Shown in pieces: positions 33,043 through 42,549 of a stretch of 64,000 bases of DNA; the stretch's first letter is position 1, and the number at the start of each line of letters is the position of its first letter. The DNA comes from an uncultured Kiloniellaceae bacterium. Lineage in GTDB: Bacteria; Pseudomonadota; Alphaproteobacteria; Kiloniellales; Kiloniellaceae. Under the pieces are notes generated by a model that was not told where the DNA came from, searched no databases, and saw nothing but the letters and a program-made list of their open reading frames with translations. The translations under genes were made by a program, and so were the position numbers. Where the stretch lies: NCBI GenBank assembly GCA_947493695.1, contig CANLSF010000001.1, forward strand, positions 1,178,001 to 1,242,000, read 5' to 3'.

Positions 33043-34158
33043 ATGTCCGGTTCGGCGCCGTATCTTCGCCTGCAAGGCGTATCCAAATCCTTTGGCAGTT
33101 TTACCGCTCTTCAGGACATCGCGCTCGATGTCCACGAGGGTGAATTCGTTTGTTTCCTGGGGCCTTCCGGCTGCGGCAAGACGACCCTTCTGCGTATTAT
33201 CGCGGGACTGGAAATCCAGTCGGCTGGGCAGATCACCCAGGCCGGGGTCGATATTTCCGCTCTGCCGCCGTCTCAGCGCGATTTCGGGATCGTGTTTCAG
33301 TCCTATGCGCTCTTTCCCAATCTGAACGTAAACAGAAATGTGGCTTACGGCCTGGAGAACGCCGGTTCGGCGCGCGCCGCGACGGCTCAGCGCGTTGAAG
33401 AGCTGCTGGCGCTGGTCGGTTTGCCCGATCAGGGGACAAAGTACCCGGCTCAGCTCTCCGGCGGCCAGCAGCAGCGTGTGGCGCTCGCGCGGGCCCTGGC
33501 GATGTCACCGGGGCTATTGCTCCTTGACGAGCCGCTCTCGGCGCTGGATGCCCAGGTGCGCGGGCATCTGCGTCATGAAATCAAGAGTCTGCAGCGCCGA
33601 CTGGGCGTGACCACGATTATGGTCACCCATGATCAGGAAGAGGCCCTGACCATGGCCGACCGCATCGTGGTTATGGATCACGGTGTTGTCGAACAGGTCG
33701 GGACTCCGTTGGAGATTTACCGCGAACCGGTCAGTCCCTTCGTGGCCAACTTCATCGGCACCATGAACCAGTTACCCTGTGAGGTGAACGGCACGGGCGG
33801 TGTGAAGCTCGGCGTACTGTCCATTGCCTGTCAGGATCATAGCGTCGAAAGCGGGGCTTCGGCGATCCTGGCGATCCGGCCTGAGGATGTGATACCGCAC
33901 GGTGCGGGCGCACGTTCACCTGGCGCGCCGGATATTATTGAAACCCCAGGAAATACCTTCGATGCCCGAATTGAGGATATGGAGTTTCTTGGCTCATTCT
34001 TCCGGGCAGAACTCTCGGGTCAGGTGCTTGGAGAAGCTCACCTCTTGGCGGATTTTTCCATCAATGCCGTGCGGCGTATGGGCCTGGAGACAGGCAAGGA
34101 GCTGACGGTGGAACTCCCCGCCGAACGGGTCCGGGTCTATGCAGGCACGGCGGTGTGA
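33043..34158 (+). CDS. 2-aminoethylphosphonate ABC transporter ATP-binding protein
   Basis: A 371-residue importer ATPase: Walker A GPSGCGKTTLLRI near residue 42, QSYALFPNLNVNRNVAYGL Q-loop, signature [15 protein letters not shown], Walker B LLLLDEPLSALD and switch VTHDQEEAL. The last 120 residues form a TOBE-type regulatory domain. Of the PotA/PhnT type, it energises the following double-length permease. A start at 33043 with GAGAGGA upstream is well supported. Five bases separate its stop from the permease ATG. Confidence 0.9.
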   Translation: MSGSAPYLRLQGVSKSFGSFTALQDIALDVHEGEFVCFLGPSGCGKTTLLRIIAGLEIQSAGQITQAGVDISALPPSQRDFGIVFQSYALFPNLNVNRNVAYGLENAGSARAATAQRVEELLALVGLPDQGTKYPAQLSGGQQQRVALARALAMSPGLLLLDEPLSALDAQVRGHLRHEIKSLQRRLGVTTIMVTHDQEEALTMADRIVVMDHGVVEQVGTPLEIYREPVSPFVANFIGTMNQLPCEVNGTGGVKLGVLSIACQDHSVESGASAILAIRPEDVIPHGAGARSPGAPDIIETPGNTFDARIEDMEFLGSFFRAELSGQVLGEAHLLADFSINAVRRMGLETGKELTVELPAERVRVYAGTAV

Positions 34159-34162
34159 TGAT

Positions 34163-35869
34163 ATGACCGATGCCACTTTAAATCCCGTTTCCAACAGGGG
34201 CCCACGCGCGCGTTTCAACCTGGAAGCCTGGGTCATGCGTGGCGGGATCGCCATTGCAGGACTGTTTCTGATCGTTGCGGTGATCCTGCCGCTCTATGCG
34301 ATGCTGTCCAAATCCTTCGAGGACAAAGACGGCGCCTTTATCGGCCTGACGAACTACGTCGCCTACTTCGATACGCCGTCGCTATCCTATTCGATCTCCA
34401 ACAGTCTGACGGTTTCGATCGTGGCGACGATCATCGTGATCACGCTCGCCTTCGCCTATGCCTATGCGATCACTCGGACCTGCATGCGGTTTAAAGGTTT
34501 TTTCCGGCTGGTGGCGCTGGTCCCGATCCTGGCGCCCTCCCTGCTGCCGGGGATCTCCTTCATCTACATGTTCGGCAAAAAGGGTTTCATGCGTGAGCTT
34601 CTGATGGGCGAGCCGATCTATGGCTTCATCGGGATCGTGCTGGGTTCTAGTTTCTGGACCTTCCCGCATGCGCTGCTGATCATGATCACCGCCTTGTCCC
34701 TTTCTGACGCCCGCCTCTATGAAGCGGCCGAAGCTCTGCGGGCTTCGAAACTGCGGACGTTCTTCACGGTGACCCTGCCCGGCGCTAAGTACGGCGTGAT
34801 CAGCGCGATCTTTGTCGTCTTTACCCTGGTGATCACCGACTTCGGTGTTCCCAAGGTGATCGGCGGTCAGTATTCGGTGTTGGCGACGGATATCTACAAA
34901 CAGGTCATCGGACAGCAGAACTTTCAAATGGGTGCGGTGGTCAGCGTGATGTTGCTGATTCCTGCGGTCCTCGCCTTCACCGTCGACCGCCTTGTACAGC
35001 GGCGACAGGTTGCGTTGCTGTCGGCCCGCGCGGTTCCCTATGCGCCAAAGCCCTCCCGGGGGCGTGACATCGGGGCGTTGATTTTTTGCAGCGTGATGGC
35101 CGGAATGCTGCTTCTGGTGCTCGGGGTTGCGGCCTACGCCTCGCTGGTGAAGTTCTGGCCTTACAATCTTTCGCTTGGCTTCACACACTACAATTTCGAA
35201 ATCATGGATGGCGGCGGTTGGGGTGCCTGGTTCAATTCCATGAAGATGGCGGGCTTGACGGCGCTGATCGGCACCACGCTGGTCTTTACGGTGGCTTATC
35301 TGGTTGAGAAGGGTCAGGACGCGCGCTTCGGGCGGGTCGTGATCCAGGCCATGGCCATGGTGCCGCTGGCGGTTCCGGGTATGGTGCTTGGGCTGGCCTA
35401 TATCTTCTTCTTCAATAATCCGGCCAATCCGCTCAATGGGATCTATGCCACCATGGCGATCCTGGTGCTCTCGACCGTCGCGCATTTTTATACCGTGGCG
35501 CACCTGACCGCGGTGACCGCACTGAAGCAGATCGACGGTGAATTCGAATCGGTTTCCTCATCGCTAAAAGTTCCCTTCTGGACCACCTTTCGCCGGGTCA
35601 CCGTGCCGGTCTGTCAGCCTGCGATTTTCTCGATGGCTGTTTATCTCTTCATGAATGCGATGACCACGGTGTCCGCCGTTGTCTTTCTCTACTCGCCCGA
35701 TACTAACCTGGCGTCGGTGGCTGTCATGAACATGGATGATGCCGGCGATATCGCCCCCGCCGCCGCCATGGCGATGATGATTGTCTACACAAACCTGACC
35801 GTGGTTCTGATCTATGGCTTGCTCTCGCGCCTTGTGGAGAAACGGACGCAGGCCTGGCGTCAACGATAG
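34163..35869 (+). CDS. 2-aminoethylphosphonate ABC transporter permease (two fused permease domains)
   Basis: A 568-residue inner-membrane protein with two complete BPD-type permease halves, about 25-285 and 310-560, in one chain, each with about six membrane helices. EAA loops occur as YEAAEALRASKLRTFFTVTLPG in the first half and FESVSSSLKVPFWTTFRRVTVP in the second (each seen as a pattern). Fused permeases are typical of the Fe(III)/AEP-type importers. I use the ATG at 34163 because the longer frame starts inside the ATPase gene. It ends nine bases from the convergent sheath-like gene. Confidence 0.9.
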   Translation: MTDATLNPVSNRGPRARFNLEAWVMRGGIAIAGLFLIVAVILPLYAMLSKSFEDKDGAFIGLTNYVAYFDTPSLSYSISNSLTVSIVATIIVITLAFAYAYAITRTCMRFKGFFRLVALVPILAPSLLPGISFIYMFGKKGFMRELLMGEPIYGFIGIVLGSSFWTFPHALLIMITALSLSDARLYEAAEALRASKLRTFFTVTLPGAKYGVISAIFVVFTLVITDFGVPKVIGGQYSVLATDIYKQVIGQQNFQMGAVVSVMLLIPAVLAFTVDRLVQRRQVALLSARAVPYAPKPSRGRDIGALIFCSVMAGMLLLVLGVAAYASLVKFWPYNLSLGFTHYNFEIMDGGGWGAWFNSMKMAGLTALIGTTLVFTVAYLVEKGQDARFGRVVIQAMAMVPLAVPGMVLGLAYIFFFNNPANPLNGIYATMAILVLSTVAHFYTVAHLTAVTALKQIDGEFESVSSSLKVPFWTTFRRVTVPVCQPAIFSMAVYLFMNAMTTVSAVVFLYSPDTNLASVAVMNMDDAGDIAPAAAMAMMIVYTNLTVVLIYGLLSRLVEKRTQAWRQR

Positions 35870-35878
35870 CTTTAGGCC

Positions 35879-37000
35879 CTAAGCCGCAGAAGTGGATGCG
35901 GTCTGTATCTTGAAGTTCAGAAGGGTGAATTCCGCCGGTTTGAGGGCGGCGAAACCAACCTGGATGTTCACGAGTCCTGTTTCGACATCCGCTTCGCTGT
36001 TTGTGGTCTCATCGCATCTTGCGAAGAAGGCCTCGTTCAGATTTGAGCCCTGAAAAGCACCTTCCCGGAAAAGCTGAAACAGGAAGTCTTCGATTGTGTC
36101 GGTAATGTTGGCCCAGAGAGCTTCGCTGTTTTCCTGGTACGAAACCCACGCCAGACCGCCGTCGATGGTCTTCTCGATCATCAGTGCGACGCGGCGGAGC
36201 GGCAGGTATTTCCAATCTGAGCCCTGGGAGTCTGCGCCATCGAGTGTGCGCGCACCCCAACTGACGATCCCGGTCTTCGCAAAGCTGCGCAGGCAGTTGA
36301 TGCCGGCCTGGTTCAGCAGACGGTTCTGTGCGAGCGATATCTTGCGCTCCAACCCCTCGGCACCCTGAATGCAGGCATCGACGCCTGCGGGAGCTTTCCA
36401 GACGGCTTTGGAGGCGTCGGTGCGCGCGATCAGGCCTGCCATGGCACCACAGGGAGCGCAGGCGATGGCCTTGTCGCCTTTTGATGGGTTCGGAAACAGA
36501 ATGTTGGGGTAGTAGAGGACGGCATTTGCATCACGCAGACCGAGGCCGTCGATTCCGCGCTCCGGGTCCAGGACTGAAACCGGCATTGACCAATCGCCGC
36601 GCGGATCGACCAGAAGAATTGCGCGGCGACTTTTGCAATAGGCCAGCGCAGTACGCAGGCTTCGGGCATCAACGTCTCTGCCGAATTCGAAAGGTGGAAT
36701 TGCGAGCAGGTCGAAGGAGTCGATCTTATCCAGTGCCCAAAGACCCTGCTGGCTGATGGAGAGCGCGGGTTCGGCAAAGCCGGTATTCGTCACACGGACG
36801 ATGACAGCCGTTTCGCCTCCATTCTCGAAGAACTGCCGGATCGCATGGCTGAGCGGATATTTGTCTGAGATTTCGCCATAAACCTTACAGAACTCCGCAT
36901 AGTTGGCGATTTCAACGGCTTCATTCGCCGGGCCTTGCTCGGCAGGTCCGATAAAGGCTGTAACCGAAGTTCTTGCGGCCTCTAAGGTTCTTCGGTGCAT
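35879..37000 (-). CDS. Contractile phage-tail sheath-like protein, solitary
   Basis: A 373-residue protein resembling tail sheath proteins of contractile phages, pyocins and extracellular injection systems. TSVTAFIGPAEQGPANEAV and IRQFFENGGETAVIVRV open the fold. WKAPAGVDACIQG and LLNQAGINCLRSFAKTGIV are the conserved centre, with YLPLRRVALMIEKTID and EAFFARCDETTN toward the C-terminus. The start is firm (AGGAG just upstream), yet the usual N-terminal arm (a PGVYVEE-type segment that links neighbouring subunits) is missing. No tube, baseplate, spike or ATPase genes flank it. It could be a relic of a prophage or a domesticated structural protein. Confidence 0.75.
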   Translation of the reverse strand: MHRRTLEAARTSVTAFIGPAEQGPANEAVEIANYAEFCKVYGEISDKYPLSHAIRQFFENGGETAVIVRVTNTGFAEPALSISQQGLWALDKIDSFDLLAIPPFEFGRDVDARSLRTALAYCKSRRAILLVDPRGDWSMPVSVLDPERGIDGLGLRDANAVLYYPNILFPNPSKGDKAIACAPCGAMAGLIARTDASKAVWKAPAGVDACIQGAEGLERKISLAQNRLLNQAGINCLRSFAKTGIVSWGARTLDGADSQGSDWKYLPLRRVALMIEKTIDGGLAWVSYQENSEALWANITDTIEDFLFQLFREGAFQGSNLNEAFFARCDETTNSEADVETGLVNIQVGFAALKPAEFTLLNFKIQTASTSAA

Positions 37001-37493
37001 GTTGATCTCCTGAACCTACGCGCTGGCCGATAGGCCATCTTTGCCCATCGCGCCTTTTTACACGCACGCACTTTAGTTCTCATACGATTGAGTTTGCTGT
37101 TGAAATCTGCCGATATCAGCTGTTTTCCGGGACCGTTCAGCTATTGTCGCCTCAAAGTTATTAATCAATTCCTGCCAATCCTGGCTATAAAGTCCAATAT
37201 GTCGATTGGACACAGGATTGACCCAGAACGGGGGTGTGCGGTCGGGGGCTGCCCCTTGGTATTAGCCGAAATTAACCAACAAAACGACTATTCAGCGCTG
37301 CGCTGTTATGGACCGGGATGTGACGGTTCAGGTGCTCAGGACTGAAATTCTGGGGTGCCCTGTCCTGAAAGAAGCCTGCATTGGGCTAAAGTGCGGGCGG
37401 TCGTCGACCTCCAGGGCGAATGTGCTCTTACCCTTAAATCTTTTTTCGCGTAGCCGTGCAGTGATTAAAGGTAAACAAGGCTCGATTTGGATG
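37001..37493. other. Intergenic region without a recognisable gene
   Basis: 493 bases between the sheath-like gene start and the response regulator stop, both minus strand. Composition is more AT-rich than neighbours. Short open frames on the plus strand (37088-37345) show no coding character or ribosome-binding site. It presumably holds the sheath gene promoter; I could not fix one. Confidence 0.5.
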
Positions 37494-37862
37494 TCAGGCC
37501 AAAAGCTTGTCGATCATCTCCAGCAATTCATCGTCTTCAAAGGGCTTGAAGAGCACATGGTCTGCGCTGTGGACATCGGCGATGGCAGTGGCACGTTCCA
37601 GCGTTTCGCCGGGGCCGCCGCCCGAAACGATAATAATTGGCAGATCGGAGTTCTCTGCGCGTACCTGGCGCAACAGTGACAGGCCGTCGACTTTTGGCAT
37701 CCAGATGTCGACAATTGCGAGGTCGGGGTTCTCACTCTCGATAAGCTTGACGCCTTCTTCGCCATTGCCTGCCTCGATTGTCTTGTAGCCGGAAACATTC
37801 AAGACGGCGCAGATGCTCTCCCTGACAAACACATCATCATCTACAACCAGTATTTTTTTCAT
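37494..37862 (-). CDS. Single-domain response regulator (CheY-like receiver)
   Basis: A 122-residue stand-alone receiver domain. Acidic residues in LVVDDDVFVRES (Asp8-Asp9-Asp10 area), the phospho-acceptor in LAIVDIWMPKVDG (about Asp53), Ser in IIVSGGG and the Lys in LFKPFEDDEL are all present, so it should be phosphorylated. There is no output domain. Its ATG overlaps the TGA of the five-PAS kinase, making that kinase the obvious partner. It may act as a phosphate shuttle or through protein contacts. Confidence 0.9.
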   Translation of the reverse strand: MKKILVVDDDVFVRESICAVLNVSGYKTIEAGNGEEGVKLIESENPDLAIVDIWMPKVDGLSLLRQVRAENSDLPIIIVSGGGPGETLERATAIADVHSADHVLFKPFEDDELLEMIDKLLA

Positions 37863-40690
37863 ACGCCTTTACTCTCCGAGGCTTTTTCAGCTTCGCGGAC
37901 AATAGGAACATAAACTTCGAAGCTAGAGCCTACATCTTTTTCACTCTTAACTGAAATAGCACCATTCCAGCCTTTGACTATACCATAGACCACAGCCAGG
38001 CCGAGACCCGTCCCGCGGCCAACTTCCTTGGTGGTAAAGAAGGGTTCAAAAATGTGTTCCATGACATCGTCGGGAATCCCCTGTCCCCGGTCATTTACGG
38101 TTACACGTGCATAATGGCCTTTTTCGATCTCCAGTGTCTCGGTTTCTGTTGAATTTAACTCGACGCAATCGAGAAGCAGCCTGACTTCGCCGACGCCGCC
38201 CATGGCATCATTCGCGTTCTGTACAAGGTTGAGGATGACTTGAATGAACTCGGTTTCGTTGACTTCCGCCGGCACTTCTTCCTCATTGGCCTGAAGGGTC
38301 AGTTTGATGTCGGGGGGCGTTATATCCTGCGCAAACCGCATTGTCCGTGCCGTGAGTTCGGCCAGATTCACCACCGTTCGATCGCCCGAGCCTTTATGGG
38401 CGAATGTTAGGATATCATTCACAATATCGGCGGCTTTACGGCTGCATTCCAACGCGCGCGCAAGATAGTGGTTGAGCTGCGCATCGGTGGTTTTATTCAA
38501 GGTCAGTTTGGTGAAATTGATGATTGGATGAAGAAGGTTGTTGATTTCATGCGCGATCCCACCGGCCAACTGTCCGAGCGCTTCCATCTTCTGACTTTGT
38601 TTTAAGCCCTCTTCGAGTTCAGCTTCGCGGCGTTCACGTCTTTTCTGCTCGGTGACGTCGGCGATCAGATGTACAATCGAATCACCGATAAAAGGTGCGG
38701 AGCGAACGCTTAGGTGTCTGACTTCGCCATCAGGCCGTTGCCAATCGAATTCGCCCAGCCAACTGCCCTGATTTTCAATTGCATCGTAGTTTTCCTGGCG
38801 TAGAGCGGCGAAGTCGGTTTCGCTGTACTGGTTCAAGTCCGTCAACTTGAGACCGATCATCTGGTCTTTGCTCGTCAGGCCGGCGATTTTCAGAACGGCG
38901 GAGTTGACGTCGGTAATACCGCGCTCGATGTTGGCAATGCTCAGACCGACATTGGCCCTATCCAGTGCTTCTACAATAGCCAGATTCCGTGCATTGCTCT
39001 CTTTCAGCGCGGCATCCGCTTCGGTTTGTTCCGTTACGTCCTGGGTGACGCCGAAGTAGGCGATCAAGTCACCGCTGCTGTCGAGTTCCGGATGACCTTC
39101 GACCTTAACGTACCTGATCGATCCATCCGGCCGGATGATCCGGTACTCCTGTGTGAAGTGCTCCAGGTTTTCCCAGGCCTGACTGCTCGCCTCCTGCATT
39201 CGCTTTCTGTCGTGCGCATGCATTTTGGCGAAGATCTCGTCGAGCGATAAATCCCTGTCCTGGGGTTCGAGGCCAAAAATCCGCCAAAGCTCATGTGACC
39301 ATCGCGTGGCTCTTCGCCTGCTGCAGAAACGCCAGTGCCCGATATGGCCGAGTCTCTGTGCTTCGTTGAGTTGACGTTCACTTTCACGCAGTGCGTTTTC
39401 GGCTTCCTTTTTTTCAGTGACATCGCGGTTGATACCGAAGATCGAGACGACTTGTCCGACGGAATTGCGTTCCGGATGCCCCTCGCAGGAATGAAATCTG
39501 ATCTCGCCATCCGGCATGAGAACCCGGTGTTCGCTTCTGTAGGCGATGCCCTGCGCGATAGCATGTTGCTGGCGCGCCTGAAACGCCCTTCGGTCCTGAG
39601 GATGGATGAAGCTGTCGCCATCCTCTTTCGATGAGAGTGTATTCTCAGTGGAGATGCCGAGCAGGCGGCACATTTCTTCCGAGCGTTCGATGACCCCTTC
39701 CTTGACGTACCAGCGCCAGTGACCGCTGCGCCCGATGCGTTGGGCCTGAGCCAGTTCGCGTTCACGGCGTTTCAGTTCGGCTTCAGCGGTTTTGTGTTTG
39801 CTGACATCCTGAACCATGCCTTCGAAGTATTTTACATTGCCCTTTTCATCTTTGATCCTGCTGGCCGTGATGCTGACCCACACGCTTCTTCCATGGGTCC
39901 TGTCGCGCAGCTTTGTCTCGAAGCCGTCGAGGACGCCTTTTTTGTCGATCTCGCGTTTGATGGCGATGCGCAGGACCGGTTCGGGAAAGAGGTTTTCCGG
40001 CGCTGTATTGACGGCCTCCAGGAACTCCTCTTCATCTGGGAAGTCGAAGAGTTTGTATAGGGCCGGGTTCGCTTGAAGAAACTCGCCCTCCGGGGTCGCG
40101 CGAAAGATTCCTACAGCGGCGTTTTCGTAGATTTCCCGATAACTCTGTTCGAGCTGACTCGCTTTCTGTTGTTTTAAAACCTCATCGGTTTCGCAGTTTG
40201 CCGTTCCGCGATATCCCAGAAATTTGCCGGACTGATCGAAATACGGGACGCCGCTGCTTTTATAATGCTCGACCTTGTCGCTTCTGGTGCGGCAGCTGAA
40301 ACGGAAATCACGGAAAGCCTCACGGGCTCTGAGGCAGGCTTTGTGCTCGCGCCATTTCTCCTCGTTGCTTGGATTGACTTCGCCCATCTCCCAGCGGGTT
40401 TTGCCCAGGAAATCGCTTGTCGTATCGCCGTTTGCGAGGGCGAATTCATCTGAAAAGTAGCTGAAACGGAGGTTTTCGTCCTGCACCCACATCCAGTCGG
40501 ATGCCGCACGCGCAACGTCGCTGAGTTTTGCTTCACTTTCCTCGAGGGCGACCTGTTTCTGCGATTGCGCCTCTAGCTGCGTTTGCAGTTGCTTATTGAC
40601 CTTGGTGAGCTCGGCCAGCCTCTCAGTCAGGTCATCTTCATTGGCCGGTGCTCGATCCGCTGATTGGCGTCTTAGCGAAAAGTTCCACAT
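37859..40690 (-). CDS. Soluble multi-PAS sensor histidine kinase
   Basis: A 943-residue protein without membrane segments. After a coiled-coil of about residues 20-50 come five PAS modules. They lie at about 55-170, 185-300, 320-430, 450-560 and 580-690, each followed by a PAC-like end such as [13 protein letters not shown] or [14 protein letters not shown] histidine-kinase core follows with the phospho-acceptor in [11 protein letters not shown] (about residue 713), N-box [12 protein letters not shown] (about 825) and G-boxes DRGQGIP and [11 protein letters not shown]. It should sense a cytoplasmic signal, as several PAS domains can bind small ligands. The next gene is its receiver partner, overlapping by four bases. 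Input is unknown. Confidence 0.88.
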   Translation of the reverse strand: MWNFSLRRQSADRAPANEDDLTERLAELTKVNKQLQTQLEAQSQKQVALEESEAKLSDVARAASDWMWVQDENLRFSYFSDEFALANGDTTSDFLGKTRWEMGEVNPSNEEKWREHKACLRAREAFRDFRFSCRTRSDKVEHYKSSGVPYFDQSGKFLGYRGTANCETDEVLKQQKASQLEQSYREIYENAAVGIFRATPEGEFLQANPALYKLFDFPDEEEFLEAVNTAPENLFPEPVLRIAIKREIDKKGVLDGFETKLRDRTHGRSVWVSITASRIKDEKGNVKYFEGMVQDVSKHKTAEAELKRRERELAQAQRIGRSGHWRWYVKEGVIERSEEMCRLLGISTENTLSSKEDGDSFIHPQDRRAFQARQQHAIAQGIAYRSEHRVLMPDGEIRFHSCEGHPERNSVGQVVSIFGINRDVTEKKEAENALRESERQLNEAQRLGHIGHWRFCSRRRATRWSHELWRIFGLEPQDRDLSLDEIFAKMHAHDRKRMQEASSQAWENLEHFTQEYRIIRPDGSIRYVKVEGHPELDSSGDLIAYFGVTQDVTEQTEADAALKESNARNLAIVEALDRANVGLSIANIERGITDVNSAVLKIAGLTSKDQMIGLKLTDLNQYSETDFAALRQENYDAIENQGSWLGEFDWQRPDGEVRHLSVRSAPFIGDSIVHLIADVTEQKRRERREAELEEGLKQSQKMEALGQLAGGIAHEINNLLHPIINFTKLTLNKTTDAQLNHYLARALECSRKAADIVNDILTFAHKGSGDRTVVNLAELTARTMRFAQDITPPDIKLTLQANEEEVPAEVNETEFIQVILNLVQNANDAMGGVGEVRLLLDCVELNSTETETLEIEKGHYARVTVNDRGQGIPDDVMEHIFEPFFTTKEVGRGTGLGLAVVYGIVKGWNGAISVKSEKDVGSSFEVYVPIVREAEKASESKGV

Positions 40691-41065
40691 TGTGCTTCCA
40701 AAAGAGTCAGCGCGTCGCCTGTGATCGCTAGGCTAATCTGCTCGATATCCTTTGTCGAACCGACTGGATAGAATTTTACGGTGTCGGGAACCGCATTGTC
40801 CATGCCGCTGTTTCAGGGCTGGTCCTGGGCAATTTGGGCTCTCCACCTGATCGGAAGCCTTCAAAACCATGACCTGTGCACGCCAGATTCAGAGACCTGC
40901 CAATGAAAGTCTGCTCAGGTCGGCGTGTTTCAGCTATGGGGTTTCTCCGGGTGTGACTCGCGAAATCAATCACGGACGGGAGGCCTGGAAATCGATGTTG
41001 TGGTTCGGAAAGGTTACGGGAGGGGACGTTGAGCAATGCGGCGGATATGGCCGGTAATGGGAGGG
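40691..41065. other. Intergenic region without a recognisable gene
   Basis: 375 bases between the kinase start and the MarR stop. A minus-strand frame (40776-41036, 86 codons) exists but has no recognisable domain and no good ribosome-binding site; I consider it non-coding. The kinase promoter should lie here. Confidence 0.5.
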
Positions 41066-41485
41066 TTACTCGTTCAGGGAGGTGTAAAGTTGCTCCAGGC
41101 TCTCAGCCAGATCTGACCTCTGTTCCTTTTTGAGATCCGAGATAGCGTGCGCGAGCCGGATGATCGGATCGTGCTTTAAGGCATCCTGGCCTTTCTCCGT
41201 CACGGTGAAAAGCGGCGAACGGCCATCATGTGGATTCACCTCGGAGTGCAGGAAGTCATGTTTTACCAGGCTGGTGGTCGCACGGGAGGCGGGGCCGCGA
41301 GTCACGCCCAGAAAGGTCGCAAGCCCGGCAACGGTGCGTGCTTTTCTGTTTGCCCGCGCAAAATAACGCAGGGCAGACCACTGTCCCGGGTGGATATCGG
41401 TGGGTCCACGCTTGTCATAAATCGAGCGTGCCGTCTGCTCGAGCAGCAGCGAAAGACCCATATCGGCCCTACTTGGATTGAGCAT
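41066..41485 (-). CDS. MarR-family transcriptional regulator
   Basis: A 139-residue winged-helix protein. The DNA-binding region is about 45-95 (VAGLATFLGVTRGPASRATTSLVKHDF, then the wing EVNPHDGRSPLFTVTEKG). MarR proteins are dimeric repressors released by small molecules. It is divergent from the receiver-like gene at 41609. The interval contains two dyads bracketing a strong promoter, so it likely represses that gene and perhaps itself. The ligand is unknown. Confidence 0.88.
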   Translation of the reverse strand: MLNPSRADMGLSLLLEQTARSIYDKRGPTDIHPGQWSALRYFARANRKARTVAGLATFLGVTRGPASRATTSLVKHDFLHSEVNPHDGRSPLFTVTEKGQDALKHDPIIRLAHAISDLKKEQRSDLAESLEQLYTSLNE

Positions 41486-41523
41486 AGGTATATTCCCTCA
41501 TAGAAAAACCATACTAATTGTCG

Positions 41524-41539
41524 TTGTTAATAGCAACAA
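41524..41539. promoter_or_regulatory. MarR-type operator 1
   Basis: TTGTTAATAGCAACAA is a dyad of the form TTGTTnnTAnnAACAA, a typical MarR operator length, ending five bases before the -35 element of the plus-strand promoter and 39 bases from the MarR start codon. Confidence 0.6.
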
Positions 41540-41544
41540 ATCTC

Positions 41545-41573
41545 TTGACGAGAGCACACGTAAAACCTATCTT
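41545..41573 (+). promoter_or_regulatory. Sigma-70 type promoter for the receiver-like gene
   Basis: TTGACG at 41545-41550, a 17-base spacer and TATCTT at 41568-41573 give near-consensus spacing. A start of transcription near 41580 would leave a leader of about 30 bases before the ATG at 41609. Confidence 0.65.
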
Positions 41574-41585
41574 TGCTATTAGCAA
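41573..41585. promoter_or_regulatory. MarR-type operator 2 overlapping the -10/+1 region
   Basis: TTGCTATTAGCAA is a perfect 13-base palindrome (TTGCTA/TAGCAA). It and operator 1 share the direct element TARTAGCAACAAA-like sequence. Binding here would block RNA polymerase. Confidence 0.6.
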
Positions 41586-41608
41586 CAAACAACCAAGAGA
41601 GCACCACC

Positions 41609-42073
41609 ATGTTTGCGCAACCGAATTCAGACGATTTGACGGATGGCAAAGCCGTGCCGGCAAGGGCTGAGCAGGACCGCAAACTTCTGGTGTTTGACGG
41701 CGATTGTGCGTTTCTGAAGCTTACGCGTGAGGTTGGCCAAGCCATGGGTTTTAAGGTTGAAGCGACGTCTCAGTTTCGCGAGTTCATGCGGATTTACGAC
41801 AGCTTTGCACCCTCGGTGATTGTCTATGATTTCTTCTCGCCGAACATGGATGGATTCGAATTGGTAAATTGGTTGAGCGCCCGTAATTCGAGTGCGCGTG
41901 TTGTTCTGACCTCCCAGAAGGAGAGTTTTTTCCTAGATGTGGCGCAGGAATTCGCGTCCGTGAGAGGTGGTCTCGAAATTGATGTCATGGTCGATCCTAT
42001 GAGCCATGAGGATGCCGGTGGTTTTCTGGCCAGCCGGTTGGCGTTAGCCGGGCCCGATTCGAGAGATTGTTGA
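41609..42073 (+). CDS. Atypical receiver-domain protein controlled by MarR
   Basis: A 154-residue protein starting at the ATG at 41609 (MFAQPNSDDLTD). After a 25-residue leader, a receiver fold appears: LLVFDGDCAFLKL (one acidic pair residue changed from DD), phospho-acceptor candidate in VIVYDFFSPNMDGFEL, and Thr in VVLTSQKE. The conserved Lys of the KP motif is replaced (DVMVDPMS), so normal phosphorylation-induced switching is doubtful. There is no output domain. Its promoter lies between two MarR-type operators, making it a ligand-inducible protein. Its partner is unknown. Confidence 0.7.
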   Translation: MFAQPNSDDLTDGKAVPARAEQDRKLLVFDGDCAFLKLTREVGQAMGFKVEATSQFREFMRIYDSFAPSVIVYDFFSPNMDGFELVNWLSARNSSARVVLTSQKESFFLDVAQEFASVRGGLEIDVMVDPMSHEDAGGFLASRLALAGPDSRDC

Positions 42074-42171
42074 AGCGACTGATCAAAACAGCGGCCCCAA
42101 ACGGGCAAGGTGATGAAGACCGGTCGCATTCGTCCATTGAACCAAGTTTAAGAGACTAAAAGGAAAGAAAA

Positions 42172-42549
42172 ATGTATCAGGAACCGCAGACGCTGGAGCC
42201 AAGCAACCAGCAGGTCGACAAGTTTGTCGCCAATCGCATTCGTGAGCGACGCATCGCACTGGGATTCACGCAGCAGATGCTGGCTCAGCGCATCAAGGTA
42301 ACTTATCAGCAGGCGCAGAAGTACGAGCGCGGCACGAACCGCGTAACCGCAGGCCGTCTCTTCGAGATTGCCCGTGTCATGGGTGTTCCGGTCAGCTACT
42401 TCTACGAAGGTATCGACCAGGGTGTCGAGGCGGACGAGACGGGTCCCAAGCGGCACCACATGGATCTGGTACGGAACTTCTCGCGGATCGAGAATGCCAA
42501 GCATCAGCTTGCACTTCGGCAGCTTTGCCGGACACTCGCCGACGGTTGA
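42172..42549 (+). CDS. XRE-family helix-turn-helix regulator
   Basis: A 125-residue DNA-binding protein. The XRE helix-turn-helix is at about 16-72 (VANRIRERRIALGFTQQMLA, then YQQAQKYERGTNRVTAGRL), followed by a short helical tail. This compact type is common in alphaproteobacteria, where members control development, motility or stress genes. It follows the receiver-like gene by 98 bases in the same direction, with its own purine-rich ribosome-binding site (AAAGGAAAGAAAA before the ATG). Target genes are not evident. Confidence 0.87.
   Translation: MYQEPQTLEPSNQQVDKFVANRIRERRIALGFTQQMLAQRIKVTYQQAQKYERGTNRVTAGRLFEIARVMGVPVSYFYEGIDQGVEADETGPKRHHMDLVRNFSRIENAKHQLALRQLCRTLADG

Noticed and set aside
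34382-35503. 373-codon minus-strand open frame opposite the AEP permease
   Set aside because: Histidine/arginine-rich sequence typical of the reverse strand of a membrane protein gene.
40776-41036. 86-codon minus-strand frame between the kinase and MarR genes
   Set aside because: No domain, no ribosome-binding site, composition like non-coding sequence.
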